64,000 nucleotides of DNA from Lamellibrachia satsuma (GCA_033239005.1 BSQZ01000001.1:10671500-10735499), one strand, 5' to 3'. Shown: positions 50,516-58,493, counted from the stretch's first letter. Made by a program: numbers and translations. Notes: generated from the sequence alone by a model not told the origin.

Positions 50516-50726
50516 CAGAGCATATGACAAGAGGACGCCCGGTCTGTTCAAGGTCGAGTGGTCCTGTAACGGATTCGTGGGGTTGTGCAGCAAAACATAC
50601 TATTGTTTCGGAGCCACCGACAAGTACAGCACCTAAGGACTGAGCAAACGTCACAACACCATCGACAAGGATGCGTTCCTGGAGGTACTCACCAATAGAA
50701 GGAGCGGAAGTGGAAAGAATCGTGGG
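50516..50726 (+). repeat. 211-bp direct repeat, left copy (inside polymerase gene)
   Basis: Matches 51,100-51,310 with very few differences (for example cctgtaacgg against ccggtaacgg, and cacctaagg against caccaaagg, the latter creating the TAA at 50,634). It begins at cagag, a 5-base overlap with the inserted retroelement piece. Confidence 0.93.
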
Positions 50727-51099
50727 ATTGTTTGATGAATAGGCCTTTTTCGTTTTCTGTGATTTTGTTATTAAAGTCGATGCGGCGATTTCAGACCAAC
50801 ATTCAAGCACTCGGAGTTCATATATTTGAGAACCCATAGAACATGTATAAACGAAAACTATAATTACCACGCTTTCTGTTGATTAAGCCCCTACAGATAA
50901 CAGTTAAAAAAATATAATACAGATTACAATTCAACAAACAATAATACTCGCTATGACACACTATTGAAATAATTATTTTAACACATCCCAAACATATCTC
51001 CCCGTATCTCCTATGTGAGCTGCGCCACAACCCTTACACGGTATTTGGTAGACTAGTTCATCCTGTTCTTTCGGTTCCACTCTCCTTTGGGCCTACAAA
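50727..51099 (-). mobile_element. Penelope-like fragment inserted in the polymerase gene
   Basis: 373 bases matching 15,733-16,094 and 37,637-38,000. On the minus strand it encodes DELVYQIPCKGCGAAHIGDT GR (GIY-YIG start), truncated at its 5' side at 51,099. It is flanked by the 211-bp direct repeat and not by a short target-site duplication. Confidence 0.8.
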
Positions 51100-51310
51100 C
51101 AGAGCATATGACAAGAGGACGCCCGGTCTGTTTAAGGTCGAGTGGTCCGGTAACGGATTCGTGGGGTTGTGCAGCAAAACATACTATTGTTTCGGAGCCA
51201 CCGACAAGTACAGCACCAAAGGACTGAGCAAACGTCACAACACCATCGACAAGGATGCGTTCCTGGAGGTACTCACCAATAGAAGGAGCGGAAGTGGAAA
51301 GAATCGTGGG
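51100..51310 (+). repeat. 211-bp direct repeat, right copy
   Basis: Second copy of 50,516-50,726; continues without break into the polymerase C-terminal codons (FRVNHSSVLTYVQERAALTY). Confidence 0.93.
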
Positions 51311-51562
51311 TTCCGAGTGAACCACTCGTCCGTGTTGACGTACGTGCAGGAACGGGCGGCTCTCACCTACTTCTTTGCAAAACGCGTGGAGCTCGAAGAC
51401 GGGGTGAGCACGGGTCCGGTGGACGTGTAGAAAAGGTGACGCGCTACGGAAGACATTCATGGCTACCTGTTGTTCGATCTGAAACAGGACACACCCGAAG
51501 ATCTACGCTACGTACGACCATTTCTCCGGACGACCCCGTCCAGTACGTCTACTTACCGAAGG

Positions 51563-51569
51563 TATAAAA
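51563..51569 (+). promoter_or_regulatory. TATA box upstream of 51,604 gene
   Basis: tataaaa in aaggtataaaaacgctgagc, 41 bases before ATG 51,604. Together with similar words at 54,128 and 55,449 it suggests separately transcribed late genes. Confidence 0.45.
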
Positions 51570-51603
51570 ACGCTGAGCGCGTGTTCGAGTCTTCAATCGC
51601 ACG

Positions 51604-51948
51604 ATGTCCGAACTGGTGAAAAGACACATCCTGTGTATACAGGCGCTGAATAGATACAAAAACAACAAATTGAGAAGAGCCATCCTCGCCAACGCTGACG
51701 CCGATCTCATTTGTGCTCTGGCCGAGTGTACCTATAACATCTTGAAAGGGAACGTTCCGTTGACTCCGACACAGAGGAGGCGGTTGAAAAAATACAGGAA
51801 AGAACTGCGCGAGTTGGCTAAGAGACGGTTGCCCATCACGAGGAGGAGACACATCCTACAAGAACAAACCGGTGGTTTCCTATCGGCTTTACTAGCTCCG
51901 TTGGCAGGCTCGGTGATTCTTCCCTTGCTCAGAAAGGTGCTCGCATAG
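51604..51948 (+). CDS. Small conserved Polinton protein, basic with hydrophobic C-terminus
   Basis: 114 residues, open. Pattern: N-terminal helix (LVKRHILCIQALNRYKNNKL), ADLICALAECTYNILKGNVP, PTQRRRLKKYRKELRELAKR, and a C-terminal apolar stretch GGFLSALLAPLAGSVILPLL. Similar small frames commonly lie between polymerase and capsid genes in Polintons; the function is not established, and an adenovirus-core-like or membrane-active role is only a guess. The stop codon is directly followed by the next ATG (tag atg), typical of compact viral gene order. No lesion seen. Confidence 0.6.
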   Translation: MSELVKRHILCIQALNRYKNNKLRRAILANADADLICALAECTYNILKGNVPLTPTQRRRLKKYRKELRELAKRRLPITRRRHILQEQTGGFLSALLAPLAGSVILPLLRKVLA

Positions 51949-52704
51949 ATGGAGCACGCGCGAAAAATGGCGTTGGTGGATCCACGGTTGTTGGAGACCC
52001 TTCGATCACCACCACCACCTACAGACACGGTTTGTAAGGTCATGCAAGGACTCGACGTCGAGATGACCTCCATTCTCGATCAAAAAGACCTAAACGATGG
52101 GGACAAAGTGAAACTGTACAATCAGGTGTTGCAGCGATACAACCACTTGTCCGATCGACGCGACAAACAGCCGACACGAGTGGTTGTGGTGAACGATGAT
52201 GCAACGACAGAAACAGCGACACCGGAAAAGCCGGCAGCAGCACCGGCAACAGCAGCTCCCTCTGCCGTAGAGGCCGACATCGTGGACAGCGTTCCAAAGA
52301 CCATGAAGGTTAAGGTCAAGAAGTTGATGGATCATCTCAAAACCAAGCTCTCATGGACCGATCGAGGCGAATTGTTACACGACGGTACGCCGGTGCCTAG
52401 AAGTAACATAGTGGATCTTGTGAACGATGTATTGCGAAAAAGAAGAAAGAGTGATCCTGTAGGATGGCAAGCGTTCGCGCAGCAGCTCAAACGTATCAAC
52501 CTACCCATGGAATTGGTCGGTAACGTCGAACGGAGACGCTACATACGACAGGCAGAAACGACAACACCGGTGGCGGTGACACCCAGAAATCGTCCATTAC
52601 CGCGTTGGACCCCCTACAGTCGTTGGCAAGTGGAACAGTTCAAAAGTCCTCGAAAAAAACGTCAGCGTCGGTTGTCGTCACTTGATGGTTGGGAGTCATT
52701 TTAA
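51949..52704 (+). CDS. Conserved Polinton protein of unknown function (PY-like position)
   Basis: 251 residues, open, starting right after the previous stop. N-terminal half is polar with a Thr/Ala/Pro-rich linker (about residues 80-105); the second half has the compact block LLHDGTPVPRSNIVDLVNDV, RKSDPVGWQAFAQQLKRINL and a Arg-rich end (SPRKKRQRRLSS). This VNDVL..GWQ.F...L..IN.P..L.GN pattern is seen in uncharacterised proteins encoded by Polintons of many animals; a virion or packaging role is inference from position. Basic C-terminus could bind DNA. Confidence 0.6.
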   Translation: MEHARKMALVDPRLLETLRSPPPPTDTVCKVMQGLDVEMTSILDQKDLNDGDKVKLYNQVLQRYNHLSDRRDKQPTRVVVVNDDATTETATPEKPAAAPATAAPSAVEADIVDSVPKTMKVKVKKLMDHLKTKLSWTDRGELLHDGTPVPRSNIVDLVNDVLRKRRKSDPVGWQAFAQQLKRINLPMELVGNVERRRYIRQAETTTPVAVTPRNRPLPRWTPYSRWQVEQFKSPRKKRQRRLSSLDGWESF

Positions 52705-52739
52705 AAGAGTTGTGCGCTAAGACGATTCAGCAGTTAACC

Positions 52740-53000
52740 ATGGTATCGGTAGTGTACACATATCGCTTGGTAGTCCTAGGAGTGCTGTACAAGACCGCCG
52801 ACTACTACCCACTGACAGGAGTGGTTGTCTCGGTGCTGTACATGAACGCTGACTACTACCCGCTGACAGGAGTGGTTGTCTCGGTGCTGTACATGAACGC
52901 TGACTACTACCCACTGACAGGAGTGGTTGTCTCGGTGCTGTACATGAACGCTGACTACTACCCGCTCGCGAAAAAAGTCTTGCCGCTACTTCGATGGTAG
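52740..53000 (+). CDS. Frame made of 51-bp in-frame tandem repeats
   Basis: ATG 52,740, 86 residues. Three full and one partial copies of a 17-residue unit ADYYPLTGVVVSVLYMN start at 52,797, 52,848, 52,899 and 52,950. Units are nearly identical at DNA level, so the expansion is recent. The sequence is hydrophobic with Tyr pairs. It overlaps the next frame by 7 bases. Could be a real structural protein or a satellite that happens to be open. Confidence 0.35.
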   Translation: MVSVVYTYRLVVLGVLYKTADYYPLTGVVVSVLYMNADYYPLTGVVVSVLYMNADYYPLTGVVVSVLYMNADYYPLAKKVLPLLRW

Positions 53001-53194
53001 GATATCGACATATCGTCGTGGGAATACTGTTCTGTATTCTAATATACATTATCGCACTCGTCGTTATATATTACCTCAGTTCGTCTCATCTAGTTGTGTG
53101 GTGCGAACCATGGGGCGTCGAGTCGAAGAATCACTCAAACACGTCTACTTCGATCCGAAACGCGTCGGAAGTTATGGTGGGGTCAACGCACTGA
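52994..53194 (+). CDS. Small putative membrane protein
   Basis: 66 residues with one hydrophobic segment (IVVGILFCILIYIIALVVIY, residues 7-26), then Ser/Thr-rich. The last ~85 bases overlap the integrase start (ATG 53,110) in another frame. No homology recognised; compact overlap is common in Polintons. Confidence 0.3.
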   Translation: MVGYRHIVVGILFCILIYIIALVVIYYLSSSHLVVWCEPWGVESKNHSNTSTSIRNASEVMVGSTH

Positions 53195-54139
53195 GACGTG
53201 TCACGCGCGCACCAGTGAAAGCCATCAAGCAATGGTTGTCGGAACAAGACGCGTACACCTTACACAAACCGGTGAGAATCCGATTCAAGAGACGACGTGT
53301 CATCGTGGGTGGACGCAACCACCAGTGGCAGGCCGATCTCTCGGATACGTGTTTCTGTTGACGGTGATCGACGTCTTTTCAAAACGGTGCGTTCCTCTGA
53401 AAAACAAGTCGGCGTCGTCTCTGGTGACGGCATTGAAAGGACTGTTGGTCAACATCGCGCCTACAACCTTGCAAACAGACAAAGGTTTGGAGTTCCTAAA
53501 CAGATCAGTGAGGCGTTTGTTGAAGGAGCACGGTGTCCATCATTTCTCCACTCATAACGAGGAGACCAAGGCGAGTATCGTCGAAAGGTTCGACAGAACG
53601 CTGAAGACGCGTATGTGGCGATACTTTACGAAATATCAGATGGTGCGGTACATCGACGCGCTACAGGATTTTGTGCAGTCGTACAACGACACCTATCATC
53701 GAAGCATAGGCATGGCCCCTTCGCAAGTGAACACGGCGAATCAAAGGAGGTGTGGCAGCGCTTGTACGGTTACGATGGTAAGGGTGCACCAAAGTTCAAG
53801 GTGGATGATCGCGTGCGCATCAGCAAAGCGAAGCGTCGGTTCGAGAAAGGGTACATGGCAAATTGGAGCGAGGAGCTCTTCACGATACGCGAAGTTCACG
53901 CCTCCGATCCACCCGTGTACCGGTTGGTCGACGATCTCGGTGAGGTGCTGGACGGAACCTTCTACGAACCGGAACTGCAGAAAGTATTGGTCTCGAAAGA
54001 TAAACTGTACCGCGTGGAATCGGTGCTGCAGCGACGGAAGGTGGGAAAACGAGCGGAGGCGTTAGTCAAATGGTACGGCTACCCCACTTCGTTCAACAGC
54101 TGGATCGATGCCAAGGCGCTCGTTCGGTATAAAAAGTAG
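53110..54139 (+). pseudogene. int: Polinton integrase (retroviral-type DDE) with chromodomain, inactivated
   Basis: Integrates the element in active relatives. Pieces: ATG 53,110 with YFDPKRVGSYGGVNALRRVT and RFKRRRVIVGG..QWQADL (first catalytic Asp) in one frame; LLTVIDVFSK, LQTDKGLEFLNRSV (second Asp) and THNEETKASIVERF (Glu) in a second; RVRISKAKRRFEKGY and a C-terminal chromodomain (YRVESVLQRRKV..LVKWYGYP, about 54,005-54,120) in a third. Frame changes near 53,340 and 53,740; the first is accompanied by loss of the ~10-14 residues that usually separate the first Asp from LLTVIDVFSK, and the VFSK..VPLK segment is also shortened. The stop is at 54,137. Confidence 0.9.
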
Positions 54140-54353
54140 TTACGCGCCGGTCGACTGGCACCTGTTCGGCACCGATTGTCCCAAGACGGAAATCGTGTTC
54201 TTGTGTCAGGTCGTCGTCTTGTACACGATAATCGTGGTCAGCATCTACAATCTGACAACCGGTCACACCGACTCTAATCTGTGGACGGAGCTGTTGAGTA
54301 GTTCGTTGGGCTACCTGCTACCCAATCCATCCGTGAAACGCGATGACGGCTGA
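54108..54353 (+). CDS. Small Polinton membrane protein
   Basis: Frame with WHLFGTDCPKTEIVFLCQVV, a hydrophobic segment (VFLCQVVVLYTIIVVSIYNL) and LWTELLSSSLGYLLPNPSVK to a TGA at 54,351. This small protein next to the penton gene is recurrent in Polintons; its role is unknown. An ATG exists at 54,108, inside the integrase end, but the tataaaaa at 54,128 suggests translation could start farther in. It overlaps the penton ATG by 11 bases. Confidence 0.5.
   Translation: MPRRSFGIKSSYAPVDWHLFGTDCPKTEIVFLCQVVVLYTIIVVSIYNLTTGHTDSNLWTELLSSSLGYLLPNPSVKRDDG
54128..54135 (+). promoter_or_regulatory. TATA-like box at integrase end
   Basis: tataaaaa within the last integrase codons, about 210 bases upstream of penton ATG 54,343. 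Confidence 0.3.
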
Positions 54354-55140
54354 TTTCTACCTGACGTTGCCTAGCAACGCGTCGATGCACCTGCATCCCG
54401 ACAACACGTTGACCAATTAAGTCACGTCCTTACCGCAACGCATCAGTCTGTCCGGCGAATGTGAATGCGGGTTGGTGGAGATCCAGTACCCGCACGATTG
54501 GTATAATGTCAGAGAGAAGGATTCCTGGTTCTTCCTCTCGGAAAGCTCTAGCGATGGTCATTGTGTTGGAGGCATAGCAACGGGATATTACGACGGAACT
54601 CGTAAACTCATACGAGCCATCAACCGCTCGCTATCGGGTATCGCGCTACGTCAAAGAGTGAAATTAAGCTACAGCGACATCACTCAAAAAGTATCCGTAC
54701 GCATGTCACCGAGTACCGAATTCACAACCCAGGGTTCTATGGGAGTCATACTAGGTCTCGACGCAAGGACCATCCGTAGTCCTGAAAGTCACGTGTCGCT
54801 AGATAGTGATGGAGAGGTGTACACCTTCATGAAAGAAGGGGATTCCGTGGTGGACATGAAGCAAGGGTTCGAGTCACTCTACGTGTACACGAACGTCGTG
54901 GAATCGCGCGTCGTCGACGACAGTCTCGTACCGCTGTTGAGGATTGTACCGATACAAGACGAGCACGGACATACGATCTCGAGACATTTTGAGCACGTTC
55001 AGTACTTGCCCTTGTTGCGCAAGGAGTTTGGAACAATCGAAATCGATATAAGAGACGATACTGGGCATGCCGTGCCATTCGAACGCGGCAAGGTGACGGT
55101 GACGCTTCATTTTCGACGTCGCAAGACTGGTCTGTTCTGA
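54343..55140 (+). pseudogene. Penton-like minor capsid protein, one nonsense codon
   Basis: Single jelly-roll vertex protein family in Polintons/adintoviruses. ATG 54,343 starts an N-terminal strand region, then TAA at 54,418-54,420 interrupts codon 26; the same frame continues without further defect to TGA 55,138, including LVEIQYPHDWYN, the central SYSDITQKVSV region and the conserved end HFEHVQYLPLLRKEFGTIEI, GKVTVTLHFRR. Total length 265 codons is normal for the family. The single stop suggests late inactivation, or sequencing error. Confidence 0.82.
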
Positions 55141-55143
55141 AGA

Positions 55144-55566
55144 ATGAATTACAACGATTATTACACCCGACAGGCGGGAGGCGCTTTACCGTACTTTGTC
55201 GGTGCCAGAGTGCAACGAGGACACGGGTTGGGTAGTCTGTTCGGAGGTCTGATTCGGAGCGCCATGCCACTTATCATGCGCGGAGCCGTGGCTTTGGGAA
55301 AGGGGGCGTTGAAGACCGGCTTGCGCATAGCCGACGACGTCATGTCCGGTCAGAACATAAAAACGGCGGCCAAACGACCCGCCACCGATGCCGATAAAGA
55401 CTTGATACGCGGTATGTTGACGACTCCTGGCGTGCGACCCCAGAAACATATAAAACGCGCGACAGCACCGCGACGGGTCAGTGCAGTGAAAAGACGTCGT
55501 AAAGCGCAGACGATTCGTGAACGTGACGTGTTCGACGATGGCTTTCGTGCATATACAATCTTGTGA
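55144..55566 (+). CDS. Minor-capsid-like, membrane-active type small protein
   Basis: 140 residues, open, three bases after the penton stop. Begins MNYNDYYTRQAGGALPYFVG, then a Gly-rich apolar amphipathic stretch GLGSLFGGLIRSAMPLIMRG and a basic C-terminus (HIKRATAPRRVSAVKRRRKA). This plan, apolar N-terminal helix plus basic tail, resembles adenovirus pX/pVI-like precursors and equivalents in adintoviruses; the specific equivalence is inference. The last 29 bases overlap the major capsid start. Confidence 0.6.
   Translation: MNYNDYYTRQAGGALPYFVGARVQRGHGLGSLFGGLIRSAMPLIMRGAVALGKGALKTGLRIADDVMSGQNIKTAAKRPATDADKDLIRGMLTTPGVRPQKHIKRATAPRRVSAVKRRRKAQTIRERDVFDDGFRAYTIL
55449..55455 (+). promoter_or_regulatory. 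TATA-like box upstream of major capsid gene
   Basis: tataaaa in aacatataaaacgcgcg, 89 bases before ATG 55,538. Confidence 0.35.
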
Positions 55567-56854
55567 GGGGGTCAAGAGCGAACTCGATCTCTTCGGCGTG
55601 CCGCCGACTCAGACCAGCATCGAAGACGAACAATGGGTGGAACACCAACCGATGGCCTCCCTCGAGTTGGGTGGTCCCATAGAATTCTTGCTACCTGGAT
55701 CGGGAGACACTTACCTGGATCTCGCCAGCAGCTACCTGCACGTGCAAGCGAAGGTAACCAAAGGCAACGGGAAGCCTCTCGACCCTGACAACGCTGTGGC
55801 TCCGGTGAATAATTGGTTGCATTCGTTATTCAGTCAAGTCGACGTCTATCTAAACGGCACGCTCGTGACTCCTTCGACAAACACATACCCGTATCGCACC
55901 TACATCGAAACGCTGTTGAGTTACGGCAGCGAGGCCAAAGAGACTCAACTGACGAGTCAACTGTGGTACAAAGACACCGCCGGTCGCATGGACGCCGTCA
56001 ACATTGTCGACGAGGACGTAATGAACCGAGGGTTGGTGTCTCGGAGAGCGCACGTCACGCAGAGTCGTGTCGTTGACATGATGGGACGACTACACGTGGA
56101 CCTGTTCCTACAAGATCGTTACCTGCTCAACGGCGTCGACGACAAGATACGACTGGTGCGAAGCAAGGACACGTTCGCACTCATGGCCGGTGGTGGCAAC
56201 CTCGATTATAAAGTACACATCGTCAACGCCACCATGTTCGCGAGGAAAGCCACACTGAATCCGACCGTTCAGATGACGCACATCAAGGCACTGGACAAGG
56301 GCGCGGCCAAGTACCCGCTGCGTTCCGTCGACTGCAAAGTATACTCCATTCCCACAGGGGCCATGTCGCACACGCACGAAAACCTGTTCCTCGGTACCCT
56401 ACCGAAACGTCTGGTGCTATGCTGCATCGACAACGACGCGTACAACGGTTCGTACGCGAAGAACCCGTTTCACGCCAAGCACAACAACGTCAACTTCCTC
56501 GCCGTTTACGTGGATGGTCGACAGGTACCCTCCAAACCTCTCCAGCCGAATTTCGACGAGAATCGATTCATCAGAAGTTACCTCAACCTGTTCACATCGA
56601 CTGGCAAGGTATCACAGGACGAAGGGAACGGTCTGACTCGTGACGACTTCCGTGATGGTTACACCTTCTTTGGTTTCGACCTGACCCCGGACGCGTGTGA
56701 TGGGTCGTGCTTCCATCTGGTACAAAAGGGCAACCTGCGCATCGAGATGCATTTCGCTGCAGCGCTCCAACAGACCATCAACGTCGTCGTGTACGCAGAA
56801 TTCGAATCGCTGCTGGAAATCGACAAGAGCAGGAACGTCATCTACGATTTCTGA
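55538..56854 (+). CDS. Polinton major capsid protein (hexon-like double jelly roll)
   Basis: 438 residues, uninterrupted. The family builds the icosahedral shell; many animal database entries of this type are labelled uncharacterised. Seen here: ELDLFGVPPTQTSIEDEQWV near the start, the strand region LDLASSYLHVQAKV (first jelly roll), NNWLHSLFSQVDVYLNG, YRTYIETLLSYGSEAK, GRLHVDLFLQDRYLLNGVD, and in the second half GAMSHTHENLFLGTLPKRLV, FFGFDLTPDACDG and a conserved end NLRIEMHF..TINVVVYAEF. The TGA stop shares its A with the protease ATG (tgatg). Start ATG 55,538 is chosen because it follows the minor protein and matches the family's usual N-terminus. Confidence 0.88.
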   Translation: MAFVHIQSCEGVKSELDLFGVPPTQTSIEDEQWVEHQPMASLELGGPIEFLLPGSGDTYLDLASSYLHVQAKVTKGNGKPLDPDNAVAPVNNWLHSLFSQVDVYLNGTLVTPSTNTYPYRTYIETLLSYGSEAKETQLTSQLWYKDTAGRMDAVNIVDEDVMNRGLVSRRAHVTQSRVVDMMGRLHVDLFLQDRYLLNGVDDKIRLVRSKDTFALMAGGGNLDYKVHIVNATMFARKATLNPTVQMTHIKALDKGAAKYPLRSVDCKVYSIPTGAMSHTHENLFLGTLPKRLVLCCIDNDAYNGSYAKNPFHAKHNNVNFLAVYVDGRQVPSKPLQPNFDENRFIRSYLNLFTSTGKVSQDEGNGLTRDDFRDGYTFFGFDLTPDACDGSCFHLVQKGNLRIEMHFAAALQQTINVVVYAEFESLLEIDKSRNVIYDF

Positions 56855-57303
56855 TGGAGACAAGCCAGATTGCACGTCTCCTGGCGAGAGACGTACGAAC
56901 TCGTTCGATCGTTCGCGACGTCGTACCCAAAGACGGACTGCCTACGATGATCGATGCTTTCCCGTTCGCTTTCGTATGCAATACTCACGACGGCGATAAA
57001 CCCGGTCAACATTGGATCGCTCTCTACGTGGATGCCGACAGACGCGGTGAATACTTCTGCTCGTACGGACTACCGCCGCTACACGGCGCATTTTGCGTGT
57101 TCCTGAACGAACATTGTTCCGAGTGGAGTCACAATGACAAGAGACTTCAGAGTCCTCTATCTAACGTGTGCGGACAATACTGCATAGCTTATTTGCTGCT
57201 TCGATGTAACGGCATACCGATGAACGCTTTTGTCAGTTCATTTGGTAGCGATTTAGTCGCTAACGATTGTCGCGTGTTTGATTGGGTTAAGACCCTGAGA
57301 TAG
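56854..57303 (+). CDS. pro: Adenain-like cysteine protease, catalytic acid replaced
   Basis: 149 residues, open. Adenain-type proteases mature capsid proteins. His53 in QHWIALYVD, Gln99 and Cys106 in NVCGQYCIAYLLL (Gln to Cys spacing of 7 as in adenain) fit the catalytic set. The position expected for the acidic residue, in the GEYF.SYG motif, is Cys69 (codon TGC at 57,058-57,060). By family knowledge this position is normally Asp or Glu, so activity would probably be lost or much reduced; a two-base change would be needed. The reading frame is otherwise intact. Confidence 0.8.
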   Translation: METSQIARLLARDVRTRSIVRDVVPKDGLPTMIDAFPFAFVCNTHDGDKPGQHWIALYVDADRRGEYFCSYGLPPLHGAFCVFLNEHCSEWSHNDKRLQSPLSNVCGQYCIAYLLLRCNGIPMNAFVSSFGSDLVANDCRVFDWVKTLR

Positions 57304-57720
57304 GGTAAACTGTAATACAGCATAGCTTAATAATTGCTTCGATGTAGTGGTAATACTTACCAGGTGATAATATGTGTATTGTGATGTAATTAAAAGATGA
57401 TTGTGTGTGTGAACACGACCTCTGGCGTGATGGTCAACATCCGCAAGTCGCCTCATCATCGTCACCCTCGAGCCTCTGGCGAGGTGGAGACACCCCTAAG
57501 CTCGCGACCTCTGGCGTGATGGTCAACATCCGCAAGTCGTCTCATCGTCATCGTCATAGTTGTAGTCGTAGTGATATTACATGCTACCCATGTTGTATCA
57601 TCATGCTGCTTGTGTTGTTCAATAAAATACGTGTGCACTCGTACGATATCGTGTTTTGTTCGTTTCTCGTCTCCTCGTTAGGTCCTTTGATCTCAGTTAT
57701 TAATGACCACTGTTAGCACG
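57304..57720 (+). other. Polinton right-end region with 90-bp direct repeat and poly(A) signal
   Basis: No gene. gacctctggcgtgatggtca..ccgcaagtcg occurs at 57,417 and again at 57,507, a 90-base period. AATAAA at 57,621 is a likely 3' end for the late transcripts. No inverted match to the left flank was found. Confidence 0.5.
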
Positions 57721-57925
57721 CGCACCTCTCTGGATCAGGATTCACCGCAGACGACATAAACTTAGGGCTACACAGCCGTCAACACGTTGGGGTTACACTT
57801 AGGGTTATCTCCATTCGCCAGGAGGCGCTCCTACAGCCGCTAGGGGCGCTCTGGTGTGCTGCGCGCGCAACCGGTAGTGCTTCAGGCACATGGTGACCGG
57901 AATTGAGGATTGAAAACTAGTCACC
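57721..57925. other. Junction sequence, nothing recognised
   Basis: Between the Polinton's right side and the next gene-family unit. Contains cgccaggaggcgctcctaca and gccgctaggggcgctc, the latter a short inverted pair. Confidence 0.35.
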
Positions 57926-58027
57926 TACTACTGACGTGTACTAGCATAGAACGGTCGATCTTTTGTGCCCGTGCAGAGATCGACGTCTGGGAGGGGGGTC
58001 CCACATACAAATGTTTTGTTTCCCAGG

Positions 58028-58155
58028 CCAATCAGAAGCACGTTAGGGTTCAGTGTTGACTCATCGAGTCAAGTACAGCCCTCAGACGCAATCAGTTGTG
58101 GACCGTGGCCGCGATGCTCGTCTCGTTCCTACTGCTCACTGCGGTCGTCTCACTA
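58028..58155 (+). pseudogene. CCAAT promoter plus signal-peptide exon cassette, donor lost
   Basis: CCAAT at 58,028, ATG 58,113, MLVSFLLLTAVVS; the end reads ctcactaagt, no GT donor at the normal place. Confidence 0.5.
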
Positions 58156-58395
58156 AGTTCTTCGATACCGACCGCGTTCACACGGCGTGTAAACACAGGG
58201 CGTCGTACGAGATCAGGAATTAGGAACTTCATCCCAAACCAAACAAACTTTTCTCTTAGAGTAAAACTAGTGAAGCTGCTGGATGAACGAAAAAGGCGAT
58301 TACGAAGTCATTTCAACAGACTAAGAATGTCACTGACTTCAAAGTCTACGTGATCCATTTTGTACTCTATATATTAAATTGGAAGACGGTTTTTG

Positions 58396-58440
58396 ATAGG
58401 CGCGGTAGTGTAATGGTTAGCACATCTGCTTTATATGCCA
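58396..58440 (+). repeat. tRNA-like SINE head, partial
   Basis: ggcgcggtagtgtaatggtt, as at 7,384. Confidence 0.45.
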
Positions 58441-58493
58441 AAGTCTACGTGATCCATTTCTACTCTATATATTACATTGGAAGACAGATTTTG

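Larger units (their letters stand above)
46530..51430 (+). pseudogene. polB: Polinton protein-primed DNA polymerase B, inactivated
   Basis: Family B, protein-primed type; replicates the element in related active forms. Visible in order: an N-terminal zinc-finger region (CQKCGRNFVSRGTLTRH at 46,705 and CRKCGDSLWTHAWKLRRH at 47,770), Exo I DFE (47,963-47,971), Exo II GFNSGKYDLN (48,330-48,359), palm motif A with YDANALYLWSL (Asp codon 49,123), motif B KLLGNSGYE (about 50,019-50,045), motif C DTDS (50,319-50,330) and the conserved C-terminus (51,300-51,430). Breaks: frame changes near 46,622, 48,150, 48,570 and 49,580; stops TAA 48,480, TGA 49,465, TAA 50,634; and a 584-base insertion plus duplication at 50,727-51,310. 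A Glu/Lys-rich low-complexity stretch precedes the 48,480 stop. All catalytic motifs are still readable, so decay is by scattered lesions and not by erosion. Confidence 0.9.
44640..57720 (+). mobile_element. Polinton/Maverick (adintovirus-like) element, degraded
   Basis: About 13 kb with protein-primed DNA polymerase B, retroviral-type integrase, adenain-like protease, and hexon- and penton-like capsid genes on one strand, the defining Polinton set. Typical intact elements are 15-20 kb with long terminal inverted repeats and a FtsK/HerA-type packaging ATPase; neither the repeats nor the ATPase are visible here. Outer limits are set by the neighbouring gene-family copies (44,480 left, 57,926 right) and are approximate. 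Confidence 0.88.

Noticed and set aside
51053..51460. Minus-strand frame across the repeat/insert junction
   Set aside because: Fusion of Penelope-like non-native frame with the antisense of polymerase; no homology in this frame.
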